This document shows, in pieces, positions 44,571-55,932 of a stretch of 64,000 nt of DNA. The stretch is taken from NCBI RefSeq assembly GCF_014803895.1, contig NZ_JAAVAU010000011.1:1-64000 (forward strand), given 5' to 3'. The first letter of the stretch is position 1. Every line of letters starts with the position of its first letter. A program made the position numbers and the translations under genes. The notes under the pieces were generated by a model. The model searched no databases. It was given only the letters and a program-made list of their open reading frames with translations, and was not told where the DNA came from. Origin of the DNA: Lactobacillus sp. GTDB taxonomy: Bacteria > Bacillota > Bacilli > Lactobacillales > Lactobacillaceae.

Positions 44571-45355
44571 TTATTTTTAAGATCTAATCGATATTTTGTT
44601 GGAACTTCATCATAAAATACATGATATAAGTATAGTCCACTAGCAGGCGCCGTTCCTCTAACTTCTTGACGATCCTTGGCAGCAATAACTCTTGGAAAAT
44701 CATGAACGGGGCGTTTCCCATTACCAATTTCTAAAAGTGCTGCCACGAGGATTCGTACCATATTATACAGGAAACCATTCCCAATGAAATCAAAAATTAT
44801 TTTTTTCTCACGTGGATCTTCTTGAATGTTTATATAATAAATAGTTCGTACTTTATCCTTAATTTGACCACCACTAGCTGCAAAGCTAGTAAAATCATGC
44901 TCTCCAATTAAATCCTGAGCCGCTTGACGCATTTTTTTAATATCTAAGGGATAAGGATAGTGACCTGTATAAAATCGTCTAAAAGGATCAACAAAATGAT
45001 GTTGATCAACGATATAGCGATACCACTTTCCTTTGGTAGAATATTGAACATGAAAATTTGTATCAACAATCTCACTTTCAAAAAACACTGTATCCGTTGG
45101 CATCAAAGAATTAAGTGCTAACATCATATTCTTAGCAGGGATAGTTTTTCCTGGATAGTCAAAATGAATTACTTGTCCTTTGGCATGTACACCGGCATCA
45201 GTTCTTCCAGACCCATGGACTATTACCCGCTTGCCCTTTGTAATTTTTATTAAAGCTTCTTCAATTACACCTTGAACAGTTCTTTGATTAGGCTGAACTT
45301 GAAACCCGTGAAAGAGATGACCATCATAGGCCATAGTTAGTTTATATCTTGTCAT
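44567..45355 (-). CDS. truA: tRNA pseudouridine(38-40) synthase
   Basis: Forms pseudouridine at positions 38-40 of the anticodon arm. Of 262 residues, the catalytic Asp is in [15 protein letters not shown] near residue 52. [10 protein letters not shown] and a C-terminal ASGLYL segment are also characteristic. It touches ecfT (1-nt overlap), the usual ecfT-truA-rplM order in lactobacilli. Confidence 0.96.
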   Translation of the reverse strand: MTRYKLTMAYDGHLFHGFQVQPNQRTVQGVIEEALIKITKGKRVIVHGSGRTDAGVHAKGQVIHFDYPGKTIPAKNMMLALNSLMPTDTVFFESEIVDTNFHVQYSTKGKWYRYIVDQHHFVDPFRRFYTGHYPYPLDIKKMRQAAQDLIGEHDFTSFAASGGQIKDKVRTIYYINIQEDPREKKIIFDFIGNGFLYNMVRILVAALLEIGNGKRPVHDFPRVIAAKDRQEVRGTAPASGLYLYHVFYDEVPTKYRLDLKNN

Positions 45356-46152
45356 TATCTCGTCCTAAATATTAATAATAATGCTGTTAAAGCGATGAAA
45401 TATGCTAGGTTAAGCCAATCATACTTAGACCATTTTAAAGCTCTGTAATGCGTCCTAGGTGCATTTTCACGATAACCTCTAGATTCCATAGCTACAGATA
45501 AATCTAAAGCAATTGTCAATGAATTAATAAACAAGGGCACTAAAATTGGAATAATATTCTTAGCTCTTTTAATCAAACCCCCGCTATTAAAATCTACTCC
45601 ACGGGCCCTTTGTGCATTCATGATTTTTACTGTTTCATCCATTAATGTTGGAACAAATCGCAAAGCTATTGCCATTACTAATGAAATTTGCTCTATTGGA
45701 ACTTTAATATACTTCAAAGGTGTTAATAACCAAGTTAGAGCATCTGCAATTTGTAAAGATGTCGTTGTTAGCGTTAATACCGTTGAAAGCAAAATTATCA
45801 TTACAAAACGTATAAATATATAGACTGAATTCTGAATACCATATTGTGTAATACTCAAAATTCCCCACTGCCAGTATATTTTTCCTCCACTAGTAAAAAA
45901 TAACTGCAAAATTGAAGTAAATAAAATTAACCAAATTAATGCTTCGATTCCATCCCAATACACTTTCGGACGTAAGCCTGTTGCTAGAACAGCACCTAAA
46001 GTAAAAATAATTAAAATAGAATAAGTTAACCAATTATTGGCTAAAAAAATTAGAATAATATATATAAAAGTTCCAATAATCTTTCCACGTGGATCCATCC
46101 TATAAATTGTCGAATTTCCTGGAATGTATCTTCCTAAAATAATTTTACTCAC
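45355..46152 (-). CDS. ecfT: ECF transporter transmembrane protein EcfT
   Basis: The scaffold membrane subunit of the shared energy-coupling factor module. The 265 residues have five to six spans. The two Ala-Arg-Gly coupling-helix motifs appear as AQRARGVDF and MESRGYRE, which contact the two ATPases. The start is GTG at 46152, after GGAGGAG. It serves S components such as FolT (8981-9496) and others outside this window. Confidence 0.95.
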   Translation of the reverse strand: MSKIILGRYIPGNSTIYRMDPRGKIIGTFIYIILIFLANNWLTYSILIIFTLGAVLATGLRPKVYWDGIEALIWLILFTSILQLFFTSGGKIYWQWGILSITQYGIQNSVYIFIRFVMIILLSTVLTLTTTSLQIADALTWLLTPLKYIKVPIEQISLVMAIALRFVPTLMDETVKIMNAQRARGVDFNSGGLIKRAKNIIPILVPLFINSLTIALDLSVAMESRGYRENAPRTHYRALKWSKYDWLNLAYFIALTALLLIFRTR

Positions 46153-47008
46153 GTGACTCCTCCTTTAAATTATCAATAATTTTATCGGCTAAATTATCGA
46201 CAGTCAAAGGTAAAGTATCAAATTTAAAGTTGCCTGATTGTAAATTAAGACTAAAGTTAACAGCAGAAGGTACCCCCAAATGATGGTTTTTCAACCAGCG
46301 TTTATCCATAAAAATTTCTTCAGGAGAGCCATTACCTACAAGTTTACCTCCATCCATCACTAGCACTTTATTTGCAAATGTCGCTACATCATTCATTTCA
46401 TGTGTAACTAAAATTACTGTATGTCCTTCTTTTTGATAATCTTTAAATAATTTGAACATATTTATTTTTCCTTTAGGATCAAGACCTGCAGCTGGCTCAT
46501 CTAAGCATAAAATATCAGGCTCCGATGCTAAGACCCCTGCAATGGCAACACGCCGCATTTGTCCTCCTGATAAATCAAAGGGAGATTTAAAAAATAATTT
46601 TTCGCTAATATTAACTTTTTTAAGCCATTTTCTAGCTTGTATTTCTGCTTCTTTTTCAGAAAAGCCAAAATTTTTAGGACCAAACATTACATCCTTTAAA
46701 ACAGTTTCTTCAAAAAGTTGACTTTCAGGAAATTGAAACACTAATCCAACTTTTTTTCTTAATTGTTTTAATCCTTTATTGGACGTTTTCGAATCAAGCG
46801 TAAAACCTGCAATTTCAACTTTTCCACTAGTAGGTTTCTGTAAACCATTTAAATGTTGCATTATTGTAGATTTTCCACTACCTGTATGTCCTACAAGAGC
46901 AGTAAAAGTTCCTTCTTCTATATCAAAAGTTACATCATTTAATCCTACTGTTTGCATAGGTGTACCTGAATTATAAATATAACTTACTTTTTCGAATTTA
47001 ATTGCCAT
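46145..47008 (-). CDS. ecfA2: ECF transporter ATPase EcfA2
   Basis: The second energizing ATPase of the ECF module, 287 residues. Walker A is GHTGSGKST, the Q-loop [13 protein letters not shown] carries the Q-motif specific to these ATPases, and the signature is [13 protein letters not shown]. Walker B is [13 protein letters not shown]. It overlaps ecfA1 by 25 nt and ecfT by 8 nt, so the subunits are made in ratio. Confidence 0.95.
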   Translation of the reverse strand: MAIKFEKVSYIYNSGTPMQTVGLNDVTFDIEEGTFTALVGHTGSGKSTIMQHLNGLQKPTSGKVEIAGFTLDSKTSNKGLKQLRKKVGLVFQFPESQLFEETVLKDVMFGPKNFGFSEKEAEIQARKWLKKVNISEKLFFKSPFDLSGGQMRRVAIAGVLASEPDILCLDEPAAGLDPKGKINMFKLFKDYQKEGHTVILVTHEMNDVATFANKVLVMDGGKLVGNGSPEEIFMDKRWLKNHHLGVPSAVNFSLNLQSGNFKFDTLPLTVDNLADKIIDNLKEESRE

Positions 47009-47832
47009 AAATATTTCACCAATTCTTCTTCATTATTTACTTTAGCAGGTATTTGTACTCCTTTTTGTTCTAGCTTATCTTTTAATTGATATACAAAAGG
47101 CTTTACAATTTGTGTCCTTTCTACCAAAGATTTATCATTAAAAATTTCACTTGGAGTATTTTTTTCTATAACTTTACCTTTGTCTAATACTATTACCTGA
47201 TCCGCAAGCATAACCTCATCAACATCATGAGTTATAGAAATTACTGTTAATTCTTGCTCTTTTTGTAAATTGCGAATTATGGATAATATTTGTGTACGAC
47301 CTTCTGGATCTAACATACTAGTAGCTTCATCCAAAATAATTATTTTAGGATTAATAGCTAATATTCCTGCAATAGCAACACGCTGTTTTTGTCCTCCTGA
47401 CAACATTTGAGGTTCTTTTTTACGATATTCAACCATTCCAACTTCCGATAATACATGAGTAATAATTTCATGCATTTTTTTGCGTGGAACATTTCTATTT
47501 TCTAATCCGAACGCTATATCATCTTCAACAGTTGCACCTACAAACTGATTATCAGGATTTTGAAATACAACTCCTACATTATCCCGAATATTCCAAATAT
47601 TTTCCGAATTCAAAGAAAAGCCATTAATCATTATAGTTGTATCATTAGCTTTATCCGGCATAATCAACCCATCTATAAGTTTAGCCAGAGTAGACTTACC
47701 ACTACCATTATGTCCAATTAAAGCGGTCCATTTACCTTCAGAAATAGTAAGATCAATATTTTTTAAAGCTGGGCTATTTGTATCTGGATAAGAATATGAA
47801 ACATTATTTAATTTGATAATATCATTACTCAT
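46984..47832 (-). CDS. ecfA1: ECF transporter ATPase EcfA1
   Basis: The first ECF ATPase, 282 residues from ATG at 47832, which has AGGAGA 6 bp upstream; codons further upstream in frame cross a terminator and are excluded. Walker A is GHNGSGKST, the Q-loop [13 protein letters not shown], the signature [14 protein letters not shown] and Walker [14 protein letters not shown]. Confidence 0.95.
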   Translation of the reverse strand: MSNDIIKLNNVSYSYPDTNSPALKNIDLTISEGKWTALIGHNGSGKSTLAKLIDGLIMPDKANDTTIMINGFSLNSENIWNIRDNVGVVFQNPDNQFVGATVEDDIAFGLENRNVPRKKMHEIITHVLSEVGMVEYRKKEPQMLSGGQKQRVAIAGILAINPKIIILDEATSMLDPEGRTQILSIIRNLQKEQELTVISITHDVDEVMLADQVIVLDKGKVIEKNTPSEIFNDKSLVERTQIVKPFVYQLKDKLEQKGVQIPAKVNNEEELVKYLWQLNSKK

Positions 47833-47890
47833 TTTATATCTCCTGCATTTATTACATATGTTTCTATTGTAACAAATCCAAAAAAAGAGC

Positions 47891-47983
47891 AAAAAAAAAT
47901 CATCCACGAAGAGGGATGAATTAACATCTAAGCTAGACTAGGCATAAGCCACCATCATCGCGCTTATTCTCGCTTTCGTGGAG
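47891..47983 (-). ncRNA. Putative small structured RNA between rplQ and ecfA1
   Basis: On the minus strand the segment opens with CCACGAA (47975-47981) and closes with TTCGTGG (47904-47910). Inside, ATAAGC/GCTTAT form a second hairpin and GCGATGATGG has partial partners. It ends in ATGATTTTTTTT, a strong T-run. A TATAAA -10 lies 7-12 bp upstream of the first stem, so an independent transcript of about 90 nt is possible. It may simply be an elaborate terminator of the alpha operon. No known RNA family was recognised. Confidence 0.5.
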
Positions 47984-47989
47984 ATTTAA

Positions 47990-47995
47990 TTTATA
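47990..47995 (-). promoter_or_regulatory. Candidate -10 element of the putative small RNA
   Basis: Minus-strand TATAAA with a weak TTTGTT 16 bp upstream, 24 bp after the rplQ stop codon. Confidence 0.35.
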
Positions 47996-48019
47996 AAATA
48001 TTAAATTGTTCAACAAACA

Positions 48020-48403
48020 CTAAACTAATTCAATAATAACCATTGGTGCTGCATCACCCTTACGTGGGTTAGCAAGTTTGTACATTCTAGTGTAACCACC
48101 ATTACGGTCTTCATAACGAGGTGCAATATCACTAAATAACTTTTGCAATGCTGACTTTACAACAACTGCATCGCCTTCTTCATGAATATCTGCAATTTCG
48201 TTACGAACAAAAGTAGCAGCTTTTCTTCTAGCGTTTAAATCGCCGCGCTTACCCAAGGTAATCATTTTTTCTACAGTCTTACGAACTTCTTTACCACGAG
48301 CTTCAGTAGTAACAATGCGTTCATTCATGATAAGTTGAGTAGTCATTTCTCTGAGCATTGCTTTTCTGTGTGCACTATCGCGACCTAATTTACGGTATGC
48401 CAT
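48020..48403 (-). CDS. rplQ: 50S ribosomal protein L17
   Basis: 127 residues beginning [18 protein letters not shown], the L17 signature region, and ending in a conserved [17 protein letters not shown] segment. It is the last gene of the alpha operon, 28 bp after rpoA. Confidence 0.98.
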   Translation of the reverse strand: MAYRKLGRDSAHRKAMLREMTTQLIMNERIVTTEARGKEVRKTVEKMITLGKRGDLNARRKAATFVRNEIADIHEEGDAVVVKSALQKLFSDIAPRYEDRNGGYTRMYKLANPRKGDAAPMVIIELV

Positions 48404-48431
48404 GAGCTTTTTCCCTCCTTATTAATCCATC

Positions 48432-49370
48432 TTAATCTTCTTGACGAAATGAAAGACCAAGATCGGCAAGCTTATTCTTTATTTCTTCCAATGACTTACG
48501 TCCCAAGTTTCTTACACGCATCATATCTGCTTCAGACTTATCAGTTAATTCTTGAACAGTGTTGATACCTGCACGCTTTAGACAATTGTAGGAACGAACT
48601 GACAAATCTAATTCTTCGATTGTCATTTCAAGTTTCTTTTCGTTTTGGTCGTCTTCTTTTTCAACCATAACGTCATCTAACTTAGCATCCATATCAGTAG
48701 ACATAAATACTTTAAAGTGTTCTACAAGAATCTTAGCAGCAAAACTAAGTGCATCATTAGGTGTAATTGAACCATTAGTCCAAATTTCTAAAGTTAATTT
48801 ATCGAAATCATCTCTCTTACCAACACGAGCGCTCTCTACTTGATAGTTAACTTTCTTAATTGGAGAGAATAATGAATCGACTGGGATGACACCAATTGGC
48901 ATGTCATCTGTCTTGTTTTCACTTGCGGGAACATAACCACGACCTTCTTTGATCGCAACGTTCATGTGCAAATGGCCACCCTCTGCAATACTACAGATGT
49001 ATTGATCAGGATTTAAGACCTCAACATCAGAATCGACTTTCAAATCAGCTGCAGTAACTACAGCCGGACCTTTTACATCTATTTCAACAACTTTTTCCTC
49101 ATCTGAGAGTGACTTTAATTCTAGTTTCTTCAAATTAAGGATAATTTTGGTGACGTCTTCTCTAACACCAGGAATCGTCGAAAATTCGTGTAATACGCCA
49201 TCAATTTGAATGTAAGAAAGTGCCGTGCCTGGAATAGAAGTTAATAAAACACGACGGAGTGAGTTACCTAAAGTAGTCCCGAAACCGCGTTCCAGTGGTT
49301 CGACAACAAACTTACCGTATTCTTCTTCTTGGTCTACTACGGTAATATTTGGTTTTTCAAATTCAATCAT
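48432..49370 (-). CDS. rpoA: DNA-directed RNA polymerase subunit alpha
   Basis: 312 residues. The N-terminal assembly domain has [20 protein letters not shown], and the C-terminal domain (about 245-312) has [16 protein letters not shown] and [12 protein letters not shown] for UP-element and activator contacts. It lies between rpsK and rplQ, as usual. Confidence 0.98.
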   Translation of the reverse strand: MIEFEKPNITVVDQEEEYGKFVVEPLERGFGTTLGNSLRRVLLTSIPGTALSYIQIDGVLHEFSTIPGVREDVTKIILNLKKLELKSLSDEEKVVEIDVKGPAVVTAADLKVDSDVEVLNPDQYICSIAEGGHLHMNVAIKEGRGYVPASENKTDDMPIGVIPVDSLFSPIKKVNYQVESARVGKRDDFDKLTLEIWTNGSITPNDALSFAAKILVEHFKVFMSTDMDAKLDDVMVEKEDDQNEKKLEMTIEELDLSVRSYNCLKRAGINTVQELTDKSEADMMRVRNLGRKSLEEIKNKLADLGLSFRQED

Positions 49371-49415
49371 TACTGGGCCCCTTTCAAAACGTAATGTCCT
49401 GCACGCAGGTATAAA

Positions 49416-49805
49416 CTAGACACGACGACGTTTTGGTGGTCTGGAACCGTTGTGCGGAACTGGTGTAACATCACGAATAGCAGTGATTTCAAGACCAGTT
49501 GCTTGTAATGCTCTAATTGCAGCTTCACGACCTGCACCAGGGCCTTTAACAGAAACTTCAACATGCTTCATACCTTGATCCATAGCAGTCTTTGCTGCTG
49601 CTTCAGCAGCCATTTGAGCTGCGAATGGAGTAGACTTACGGCTACCCTTAAATCCTAAAGCACCAGCGGAAGACCATGCGACTGCGTTACCTTGAACATC
49701 AGTAATCATGACCAAGGTATTATTGAATGTAGAGTGAATGTGTGCAACACCGCTTTCGACATGCTTCTTTACACGGCGCTTGCGTGCTGTTTTCTTTGCA
49801 GCCAT
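49416..49805 (-). CDS. rpsK: 30S ribosomal protein S11
   Basis: 129 residues with [18 protein letters not shown] and the C-terminal [15 protein letters not shown] motif. It lies in the platform of the small subunit. Its place in the alpha operon is standard. Confidence 0.98.
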   Translation of the reverse strand: MAAKKTARKRRVKKHVESGVAHIHSTFNNTLVMITDVQGNAVAWSSAGALGFKGSRKSTPFAAQMAAEAAAKTAMDQGMKHVEVSVKGPGAGREAAIRALQATGLEITAIRDVTPVPHNGSRPPKRRRV

Positions 49806-49834
49806 TAACTTAACCTCCTATTTAATAAAATTAA

Positions 49835-50182
49835 TTATCTCTTCTTTGAGCCCTTACGAGTACGAGCGTTATTCTTCGTGTTTTGACCACGAACTGGTAA
49901 ACCACGACGGTGACGCATACCACGGTAAGAACCAATTTCAACCAAACGCTTAATGTTTAAGCTAACTTCACGACGAAGATCACCTTCAACACGGTACTTA
50001 TCTACTTCGCTACGAAGCTTTTCTTGGTCTTCTGGAGTTAAATCATTGGTACGAATATCTTCAGAGATACCAGCATCTTTACAAATCTTCTTAGCAGTTG
50101 GTTCACCAATACCGTAAATGTAAGTCAAAGCGACAACAATTCTTTTGCCTCTTGGTAAGTCAACACCAGCAATACGTGCCAT
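49835..50182 (-). CDS. rpsM: 30S ribosomal protein S13
   Basis: 115 residues starting [15 protein letters not shown] and ending in a basic tail [17 protein letters not shown] that contacts the P-site tRNA. It lies 26 bp after rpmJ. Confidence 0.98.
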   Translation of the reverse strand: MARIAGVDLPRGKRIVVALTYIYGIGEPTAKKICKDAGISEDIRTNDLTPEDQEKLRSEVDKYRVEGDLRREVSLNIKRLVEIGSYRGMRHRRGLPVRGQNTKNNARTRKGSKKR

Positions 50183-50208
50183 TTATTGCACCTCCTATTT
50201 TAAAAATA

Positions 50209-50325
50209 CTAACCTTGACGTTGTTTGTGCTTAGGGTTTGCAGAGCAAATCACCATAACACGACCATGTCTTTTGATAATCTTGCAATGTTCACACATTG
50301 GCTTAACAGATGGTCTAACTTTCAT
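50209..50325 (-). CDS. rpmJ: 50S ribosomal protein L36
   Basis: A 38-residue protein, too short for most scans. It begins [16 protein letters not shown] and ends [10 protein letters not shown]. The Cys-Cys-Cys-His zinc ribbon (CEHC, C and H near the end) is complete. It sits between infA and rpsM, as in nearly all Firmicutes. Confidence 0.95.
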
Positions 50326-50339
50326 GTTTGCCTCCGTAA

Positions 50340-50561
50340 TTACTTGATAAAACGATACGTAATCCTACCCTTAGTTAAATCATATGGAGACAATTCAACT
50401 GTTACACGATCTCCAGGTAAAATACGAATATAATGCATTCTAATTTTACCAGAAACATGAGCTAAAATTGTTGCTCCATTCTCTAATTCAACTTTGAACA
50501 TAGCATTAGGTAAAGTATCTACTACTTTACCTTCAACTTCTATGACATCTTCTTTTGCCAA
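50340..50561 (-). CDS. infA: Translation initiation factor IF-1
   Basis: A 73-residue OB-fold protein that binds the A-site during initiation. Segments [21 protein letters not shown] and [20 protein letters not shown] (split) are typical. The start is TTG at 50561, 7 bp after GGAGG. It has its own promoter at 50602-50629. Confidence 0.97.
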
Positions 50562-50601
50562 AACTGTTCCTCCATATTGACAAATAAGTCACACTTAAGA
50601 A

Positions 50602-50629
50602 ATTATAGCACGGAAAGTGAAAAAAACAA
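50602..50629 (-). promoter_or_regulatory. Internal promoter before infA
   Basis: Minus-strand TTGTTT and a perfect TATAAT at 16-bp spacing in the adk-infA gap, so infA-rpmJ-rpsM-rpsK-rpoA-rplQ can be transcribed apart from the spc genes. Confidence 0.6.
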
Positions 50630-50637
50630 TTATCGAA

Positions 50638-51291
50638 TTAATCTTTACTCAAAATTTTATCAATTTCAGCAAAAACTTCATCTGGTTGTTGTTCACCATC
50701 AACCGTAGCTAGAATACCTTTCTTTTCGTAAAATTCACGAAGAGGGGTATTCATCTTTTCGTTAACTTCTAAACGATTCTTAACAACTTCTGGCTTATCA
50801 TCCTCACGTTGATAAAATTCATGACCACCACAGCGATCACAAACTCCCTCAACTTTTGTTGGATTAGAAATTTTGTTGTATGTTGCACCACAGTTCTTGC
50901 ACATGTAACGTGCTGAAAGACGTTTGATCAAGACGTCTTCATCCACATCAATAGCAATAACGTTAGTTAAAGGTTTATTTAATCTCTTAGTGATATCTTC
51001 AAGAAGTTCAGCTTGAACTGTAGTTCTTGGAAAACCATCTAAAATAAATCCTTTTTCAGTATCTGGTTGTTGAAGTCTTTCTTCTACTAACTTAGCAGTT
51101 ACTTCGTCCGGAACCAAATTACCTTTATCAATGTAACTCTTGGCTTCAAGACCTACAGGAGTCTTATTAGCCATAGCTTCTCTAAACATATCTCCAGTAG
51201 AAATATGTGCTAGATGATACTTATCAACAATTCTTTCAGAAGCTGTTCCTTTGCCTGCACCCGGCAGACCTAACAGAATTAAATTAATCAT
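50638..51291 (-). CDS. adk: Adenylate kinase
   Basis: Equilibrates ATP, ADP and AMP. The 217 residues have the P-loop GLPGAGKGT at residue 7 and a long LID domain with a Cys4 zinc site (CKNCGATY...CDRCGG), the Gram-positive form. It follows secY by 8 bp. Confidence 0.97.
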   Translation of the reverse strand: MINLILLGLPGAGKGTASERIVDKYHLAHISTGDMFREAMANKTPVGLEAKSYIDKGNLVPDEVTAKLVEERLQQPDTEKGFILDGFPRTTVQAELLEDITKRLNKPLTNVIAIDVDEDVLIKRLSARYMCKNCGATYNKISNPTKVEGVCDRCGGHEFYQREDDKPEVVKNRLEVNEKMNTPLREFYEKKGILATVDGEQQPDEVFAEIDKILSKD

Positions 51292-51299
51292 TTATAATC

Positions 51300-52595
51300 C
51301 TATCTAATAAAACCAACATATTCGCGCTTCATAAGCAACCCATCAACTTGACGAGCAAGCTCTAAGACAACACCAATAACAATTAAAAGACTGGTACCAC
51401 CTAATCCAATCGAACTAGGCAATCCCCAAATATTTGTAGCTAACTGTGGAAGTAAAGCAACTAAACCTAAAAATACAGAACCTACAGTAGATAATCGAAT
51501 TAATATTCTAGATACATACTGTTGCGTATCTTTACCTGGCCAAACACTTGGAATATATGCACCCTGCTTTTGTAAGTTTTCAGAAAGTTTCTCAGGATTT
51601 ACTTGAACAAAGGCATAGAAGAAAGTAAATAAAACAATTAATAGAGTATAAATTAATGCTCCAGGTGTTGTTTGCAAACTAAAAATTTGGCTGCAAATCT
51701 TAAACCATTGTTCATCACCATGAGTTCTTTGAAAGGCCATTAAGATTGTTGCCGGAGTAACAATAAAGGAACTGGCAAAAATAACTGGAATAACTCCAGA
51801 AACATTAACCTTTAAAGGTAGGAAACTTTCGGAGCCACTTGTAACTGCTCTACGTGTATATTGAATTGGCACACGTAAATCAGCTTGTTGGAACCAGGTA
51901 ACAAATTGCGTTACCACTAAAATGGCGATAATGACCGCAATGAAGAACAAAATTCCTTGCCAACGATCACTAGGGCTATTATTGATAATCATATCTTTAA
52001 ACAACTGATAAATACCATTTGGTAGGCGAGCAATAATACCTGCAAAAATTATTACAGATACTCCATTACCAAGGCCTTTATCGGTAATTTCATCACCTAG
52101 CCAGGTAAGTAGCATTGTACCAGCTGTCATTATAATAGCAATTTCAATATATGTCTGGGGAGTTTGATTTTTAACCAAACCCATTTGAGTTAATACATTG
52201 AAACCTAATGTAATCCCGATACTCTGAACAAAAGCAACAGCTAATGCTAAGTAACGAGTTACCTGATTAGTCTTACGACGACCAACTTCCCCTTGCTTTC
52301 CCCATTCAACAAGTTTAGGAACAATATCCATTTGTAATAATTGAATAACGATTTGGGCCGTTATGTATGGTGAAACACCCAGAGAAAAAATTGAGTAGTT
52401 ATCTAACCCACCACCACTAACAGTATCCAACATAGGAACAAGGCCAGTTTGTGCTACCTTTGTGATTGCTTTTGCATTTACACCTGGTACTGTAATATTA
52501 GCACCAATGCGATATAGCAAGAGGATAAAGAGTGTAAAAAAGATTTTACTTCTTATTTCCTTATCCTTGAAGGCGTTCTTCAAGGTTGAGAGCAT
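51300..52595 (-). CDS. secY: Preprotein translocase subunit SecY
   Basis: The central channel of the Sec translocon. 431 residues, ten membrane spans. The plug-region segment LDTVSGGGLDNYSIFSLGVSPYI (split) and the cytosolic loop with GKQGEVGRRKTN are characteristic. The ATG overlaps the rplO stop by one base (TAATG). Confidence 0.97.
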   Translation of the reverse strand: MLSTLKNAFKDKEIRSKIFFTLFILLLYRIGANITVPGVNAKAITKVAQTGLVPMLDTVSGGGLDNYSIFSLGVSPYITAQIVIQLLQMDIVPKLVEWGKQGEVGRRKTNQVTRYLALAVAFVQSIGITLGFNVLTQMGLVKNQTPQTYIEIAIIMTAGTMLLTWLGDEITDKGLGNGVSVIIFAGIIARLPNGIYQLFKDMIINNSPSDRWQGILFFIAVIIAILVVTQFVTWFQQADLRVPIQYTRRAVTSGSESFLPLKVNVSGVIPVIFASSFIVTPATILMAFQRTHGDEQWFKICSQIFSLQTTPGALIYTLLIVLFTFFYAFVQVNPEKLSENLQKQGAYIPSVWPGKDTQQYVSRILIRLSTVGSVFLGLVALLPQLATNIWGLPSSIGLGGTSLLIVIGVVLELARQVDGLLMKREYVGFIR

Positions 52596-53035
52596 TAAAT
52601 CACCTCAACAGTTCCGCCAGCGGCTTCAACTGCCTTTTTAGCAGCTTCAGAAACTTTATTAACTTTCACAGTTAACTTAGTATTTAATTCACCGTTAGCT
52701 AACAACTTAACTCCTGCAAGTTCTTTTTTAACAAGACCAGCAGATTTCAAAGTTTCAATAGTTACTTCACTACCATCTTCAAATCTGTTTAAGTCTTCTA
52801 AATTAATAATAGCATATTCTTTACGGTTAACATTTTTAAAACCACGCTTAGGCATTCTTCTGAATAATGGCATTTGACCACCTTCAAAACCTAAACGAGT
52901 CTTACCACCAGTACGAGCTAATTGACCCTTTTGACCACGACCTGCAGTTTTACCGTAACCACTTGACGTACCACGGCCAACACGTTTTCTACTACGACGT
53001 GAACCAGTAGCTGGCTTCAATTCATTAAGCTTCAT
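52595..53035 (-). CDS. rplO: 50S ribosomal protein L15
   Basis: 146 residues starting [15 protein letters not shown] from ATG at 53035. A GTG at 53047 overlaps the ribosome site and is not used. It has the Gly/Arg-rich segment [18 protein letters not shown] and [16 protein letters not shown]. Confidence 0.97.
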   Translation of the reverse strand: MKLNELKPATGSRRSRKRVGRGTSSGYGKTAGRGQKGQLARTGGKTRLGFEGGQMPLFRRMPKRGFKNVNRKEYAIINLEDLNRFEDGSEVTIETLKSAGLVKKELAGVKLLANGELNTKLTVKVNKVSEAAKKAVEAAGGTVEVI

Positions 53036-53067
53036 TAGTTCGGGCACCTCCTTGGATTCTTTATATA

Positions 53068-53253
53068 TTACTTATTAACCTCTTCAACTGAGATTAGGTG
53101 TGCAATCTTCAGTAAAGCGCCACGAGTAGCAGCGTTGTCTGGAAGAACAACAGTACTGTTTACCTTACCAAGGCCAAGAGCCTTAACGATCTTTCTTTGC
53201 TTTGGTAGACGGTGTGCAACGCTTTTAATTAAGGTAACTTTTAAATCAGTCAT
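53068..53253 (-). CDS. rpmD: 50S ribosomal protein L30
   Basis: 61 residues, short bacterial form, with [19 protein letters not shown] and a [15 protein letters not shown] core. It lies between rpsE and rplO. Confidence 0.97.
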
Positions 53254-53265
53254 TTATCTATCTCC

Positions 53266-53790
53266 TTAATCTTCTAAGCTCTTTGCAGATTCACGAAGCT
53301 TTAATACATCTTCACGAGTCTTTAACTTCTTCAAACCGTCCATAGTAGCACGGATTACATTGATAGGTGTGTTTGAACCAAGAGACTTAGAAGTTACATC
53401 TGCAATACCAGCTAAGTCCATGATGATACGAACGGCACCACCAGCTGCAACTCCGGAACCTGCTTCGGCTGGCTTCAACATGATGTTTCCTGAGCCATAG
53501 TGTCCAATGACTTCATGAGGAATAGTACTACCTACAACTGGTACCTTGATCATGTTCTTTTTACCAGCTTCAACTGCCTTACGGATAGCTTCTGGGACTT
53601 CTTGAGCTTTACCAGTACCAAAACCTACATGACCTTTTTTGTCGCCGACAATAACAACGGCAGCAAATCTCATGCGACGACCACCCTTAACAACTTTGGT
53701 GATTCGGTTGATTGCTACTAATTGATCTTCAATATCGTCTTTCTTACGATCTTTGCGAGAATCTCTACGAGAATCGTTGCGGTTTGCCAT
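53266..53790 (-). CDS. rpsE: 30S ribosomal protein S5
   Basis: 174 residues with the S5 dsRNA-binding fold: [20 protein letters not shown], then [15 protein letters not shown]. It acts in decoding accuracy. The charged N-terminus ([16 protein letters not shown]) is longer than average but common in lactobacilli. Confidence 0.97.
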   Translation of the reverse strand: MANRNDSRRDSRKDRKKDDIEDQLVAINRITKVVKGGRRMRFAAVVIVGDKKGHVGFGTGKAQEVPEAIRKAVEAGKKNMIKVPVVGSTIPHEVIGHYGSGNIMLKPAEAGSGVAAGGAVRIIMDLAGIADVTSKSLGSNTPINVIRATMDGLKKLKTREDVLKLRESAKSLED

Positions 53791-53807
53791 TAGTTAATTC
53801 TCCTTTC

Positions 53808-54167
53808 CTAGAATTCTAATCCGTTTTCACGAGCTGCATCAGCAAGAGCTTCGATACGACCATGGTAAAGGTAACCACTTCTATCGAATACTACAGCCTT
53901 AATATTCTTCTTTGCTGCTGCTTCTGCTAAAGCTTTACCAACTTGAGCTGCTTGTTCCATCTTAGAACCTTCAGCTGAGATAGCTTTATCATTTGTTGAG
54001 GCACTTGCAAGCGTTACACCCTCTACGTCATCAATTAATTGAGCGTAGATGTTTTTGTTTGAACGATAAACACTTAAGCGTGGGCGCTCAGCAGTACCAG
54101 AAATTTTACCACGAATACGTTTATGACGCTTTAAGCGTAATTTGTTTTTATCTGGTTTTGAAATCAC
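53808..54167 (-). CDS. rplR: 50S ribosomal protein L18
   Basis: 119 residues that bind 5S rRNA. Segments [20 protein letters not shown] and [20 protein letters not shown] are typical. The start is GTG at 54167, with GAGGTG 5 bp upstream. Confidence 0.97.
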   Translation of the reverse strand: MISKPDKNKLRLKRHKRIRGKISGTAERPRLSVYRSNKNIYAQLIDDVEGVTLASASTNDKAISAEGSKMEQAAQVGKALAEAAAKKNIKAVVFDRSGYLYHGRIEALADAARENGLEF

Positions 54168-54194
54168 AATTTCACCTCAAAAATTTTCTATTTA

Positions 54195-54725
54195 TTATTT
54201 ACCAGTTTTACCTTCTTTGCGACGTACTTGTTCGTCTTCGTAACGAATACCTTTACCCTTGTAAGGTTCTGGTGGACGAACATCACGAATTTCTGCCGCA
54301 AATTGACCTACAGCTTGTTTTGAAATACCTTCAATTTCAACTGAAGTTGCTGATGGGGTTTTAACAGTAATACCCTTAGGTGCTTCAAATACAACTGGAT
54401 GTGAGTAACCAACGTTTAAAGTTAACTTGCTGCCTTGAGCAACTGCACGGTAACCAACACCGACTAAAGTTAACTTCTTAACGTAACCATTAGTTACACC
54501 TTCGATCATTGATGCAAGGTTTGCTCTTTCAGTACCATGAAGAGCTTTATCAGATTCACTGGAACGTGAAAAATGAATTTCACCATCGTTTTGTTCAAAG
54601 GTAATACGTGGATCAAAGTATCTAGTAAGTTCACCCTTAGGTCCCTTTACAGTGATATCATCACCATTTTTGGTAACAGTGACACCTTCAGGAACATTGA
54701 TGACCTTTAAACCAATTCGGCTCAT
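54195..54725 (-). CDS. rplF: 50S ribosomal protein L6
   Basis: 176 residues, two related domains. [15 protein letters not shown] opens the protein and [21 protein letters not shown] is the C-terminal signature. It lies near the factor-binding site. Confidence 0.98.
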   Translation of the reverse strand: MSRIGLKVINVPEGVTVTKNGDDITVKGPKGELTRYFDPRITFEQNDGEIHFSRSSESDKALHGTERANLASMIEGVTNGYVKKLTLVGVGYRAVAQGSKLTLNVGYSHPVVFEAPKGITVKTPSATSVEIEGISKQAVGQFAAEIRDVRPPEPYKGKGIRYEDEQVRRKEGKTGK

Positions 54726-54750
54726 TAGTAGTTCTCCTTTCTGTCAAATA

Positions 54751-55149
54751 TTACCAAACGTAGGCAATAACTTCGCCGCCGACGTTCTTTTCTCTAGCTT
54801 CTTTATCGGTAATTACACCAGCAGAAGTAGAAATGATGGCAATGCCAAGACCATTAAGAACCTTTGGCAAGTTTTCTGCACTAACATAATTTCTTAAACC
54901 AGGTTTTGAAATACGCTTTAAACCAGAAATAACACGTTCATTATTTGGACCGTATTTCAAGAAAACTTTAATCATACCTTGTTTATTGTCTTCTTCAACT
55001 TGGTAATCACGAATGAAGCCTTCTTGCTTTAAGATCTCACTAAGTGCTTTTTTCATTGATGATGCAGGAATTTCAACTGAATCATGTCTTGCCATGTTAG
55101 CATTTCTGATTCTAGTTAAGTAGTCTGCAATCGGATCTGTCATGACCAT
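54751..55149 (-). CDS. rpsH: 30S ribosomal protein S8
   Basis: 132 residues beginning with [14 protein letters not shown] and ending [20 protein letters not shown] (signature). GGAGG is 9 bp before the ATG at 55149. It binds the central domain of 16S rRNA and is a known spc-operon repressor in other bacteria. Confidence 0.98.
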   Translation of the reverse strand: MVMTDPIADYLTRIRNANMARHDSVEIPASSMKKALSEILKQEGFIRDYQVEEDNKQGMIKVFLKYGPNNERVISGLKRISKPGLRNYVSAENLPKVLNGLGIAIISTSAGVITDKEAREKNVGGEVIAYVW

Positions 55150-55174
55150 TTAATTTTGCCTCCTTTACCGTTAA

Positions 55175-55360
55175 TTACCAACTTGCCTTTTTAAGACCAG
55201 GGATTTGACCCTTGTGTGCTAAGTCTTTTAAGCAAATACGGCATAACTTAAACTTGCGGTAAACAGAGTGTGGACGACCACATCTTTCGCAACGAGTGTA
55301 TTCACGAGATGAGAACTTAGCAGGACGATGATTTCTGACGATTTGTGATGTTTTAGCCAT
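55175..55360 (-). CDS. rpsN: 30S ribosomal protein S14, zinc-binding type
   Basis: 61 residues of the short type Z form, with two CxxC pairs (CERCGR and CRICLK) binding zinc. A longer Cys-free paralogue, if any, is not in this window. Confidence 0.97.
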   Translation of the reverse strand: MAKTSQIVRNHRPAKFSSREYTRCERCGRPHSVYRKFKLCRICLKDLAHKGQIPGLKKASW

Positions 55361-55375
55361 TAATTGTCCTCCAAA

Positions 55376-55918
55376 TTATTTAGCAAACGGCATACCAAAA
55401 TCTGCAAGAAGTTCACGAGCTTCTTCATCAGTATTGGCAGTAGTTACAATAACAACGTCCAAACCTCTTACGCGGTTTACCTTGTCATAATCGATTTCTG
55501 GGAAAATCAATTGTTCCTTGATACCTAAAGTGTAGTTACCACGACCATCAAAAGATCTTGAACTTACACCACGGAAGTCACGAACACGAGGAAGAGAAAC
55601 GTTGATTAACTTATCTAAGAAATCGTACATTCTATCGCCTCTAAGAGTTACCTTAGCACCGATAGCCATACCTTCACGCAAACGGAAGTTAGCAATAGAT
55701 TTCTTTGCTTTAGTGATTAAAGGTTTTTGACCAGAAATTAAAGTTAATTCTTCAACAGCTTCATCAAGATTTTTTGCGTTGGAAACAGCATCACCAACAC
55801 CCATGTTTAATACAATCTTGTCAATCTTAGGAATTTGCATTACAGATTTGTAATCAAACTTTTCGTTCAAAGCTGGAGCAATTTCTTTTGAATACTTTTC
55901 AACTAAACGATTTGCCAT
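55376..55918 (-). CDS. rplE: 50S ribosomal protein L5
   Basis: 180 residues that bind 5S rRNA and contact P-site t[18 protein letters not shown] and [22 protein letters not shown] are diagnostic. Confidence 0.98.
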   Translation of the reverse strand: MANRLVEKYSKEIAPALNEKFDYKSVMQIPKIDKIVLNMGVGDAVSNAKNLDEAVEELTLISGQKPLITKAKKSIANFRLREGMAIGAKVTLRGDRMYDFLDKLINVSLPRVRDFRGVSSRSFDGRGNYTLGIKEQLIFPEIDYDKVNRVRGLDVVIVTTANTDEEARELLADFGMPFAK

Positions 55919-55932
55919 TTATGTCCTCCTCC

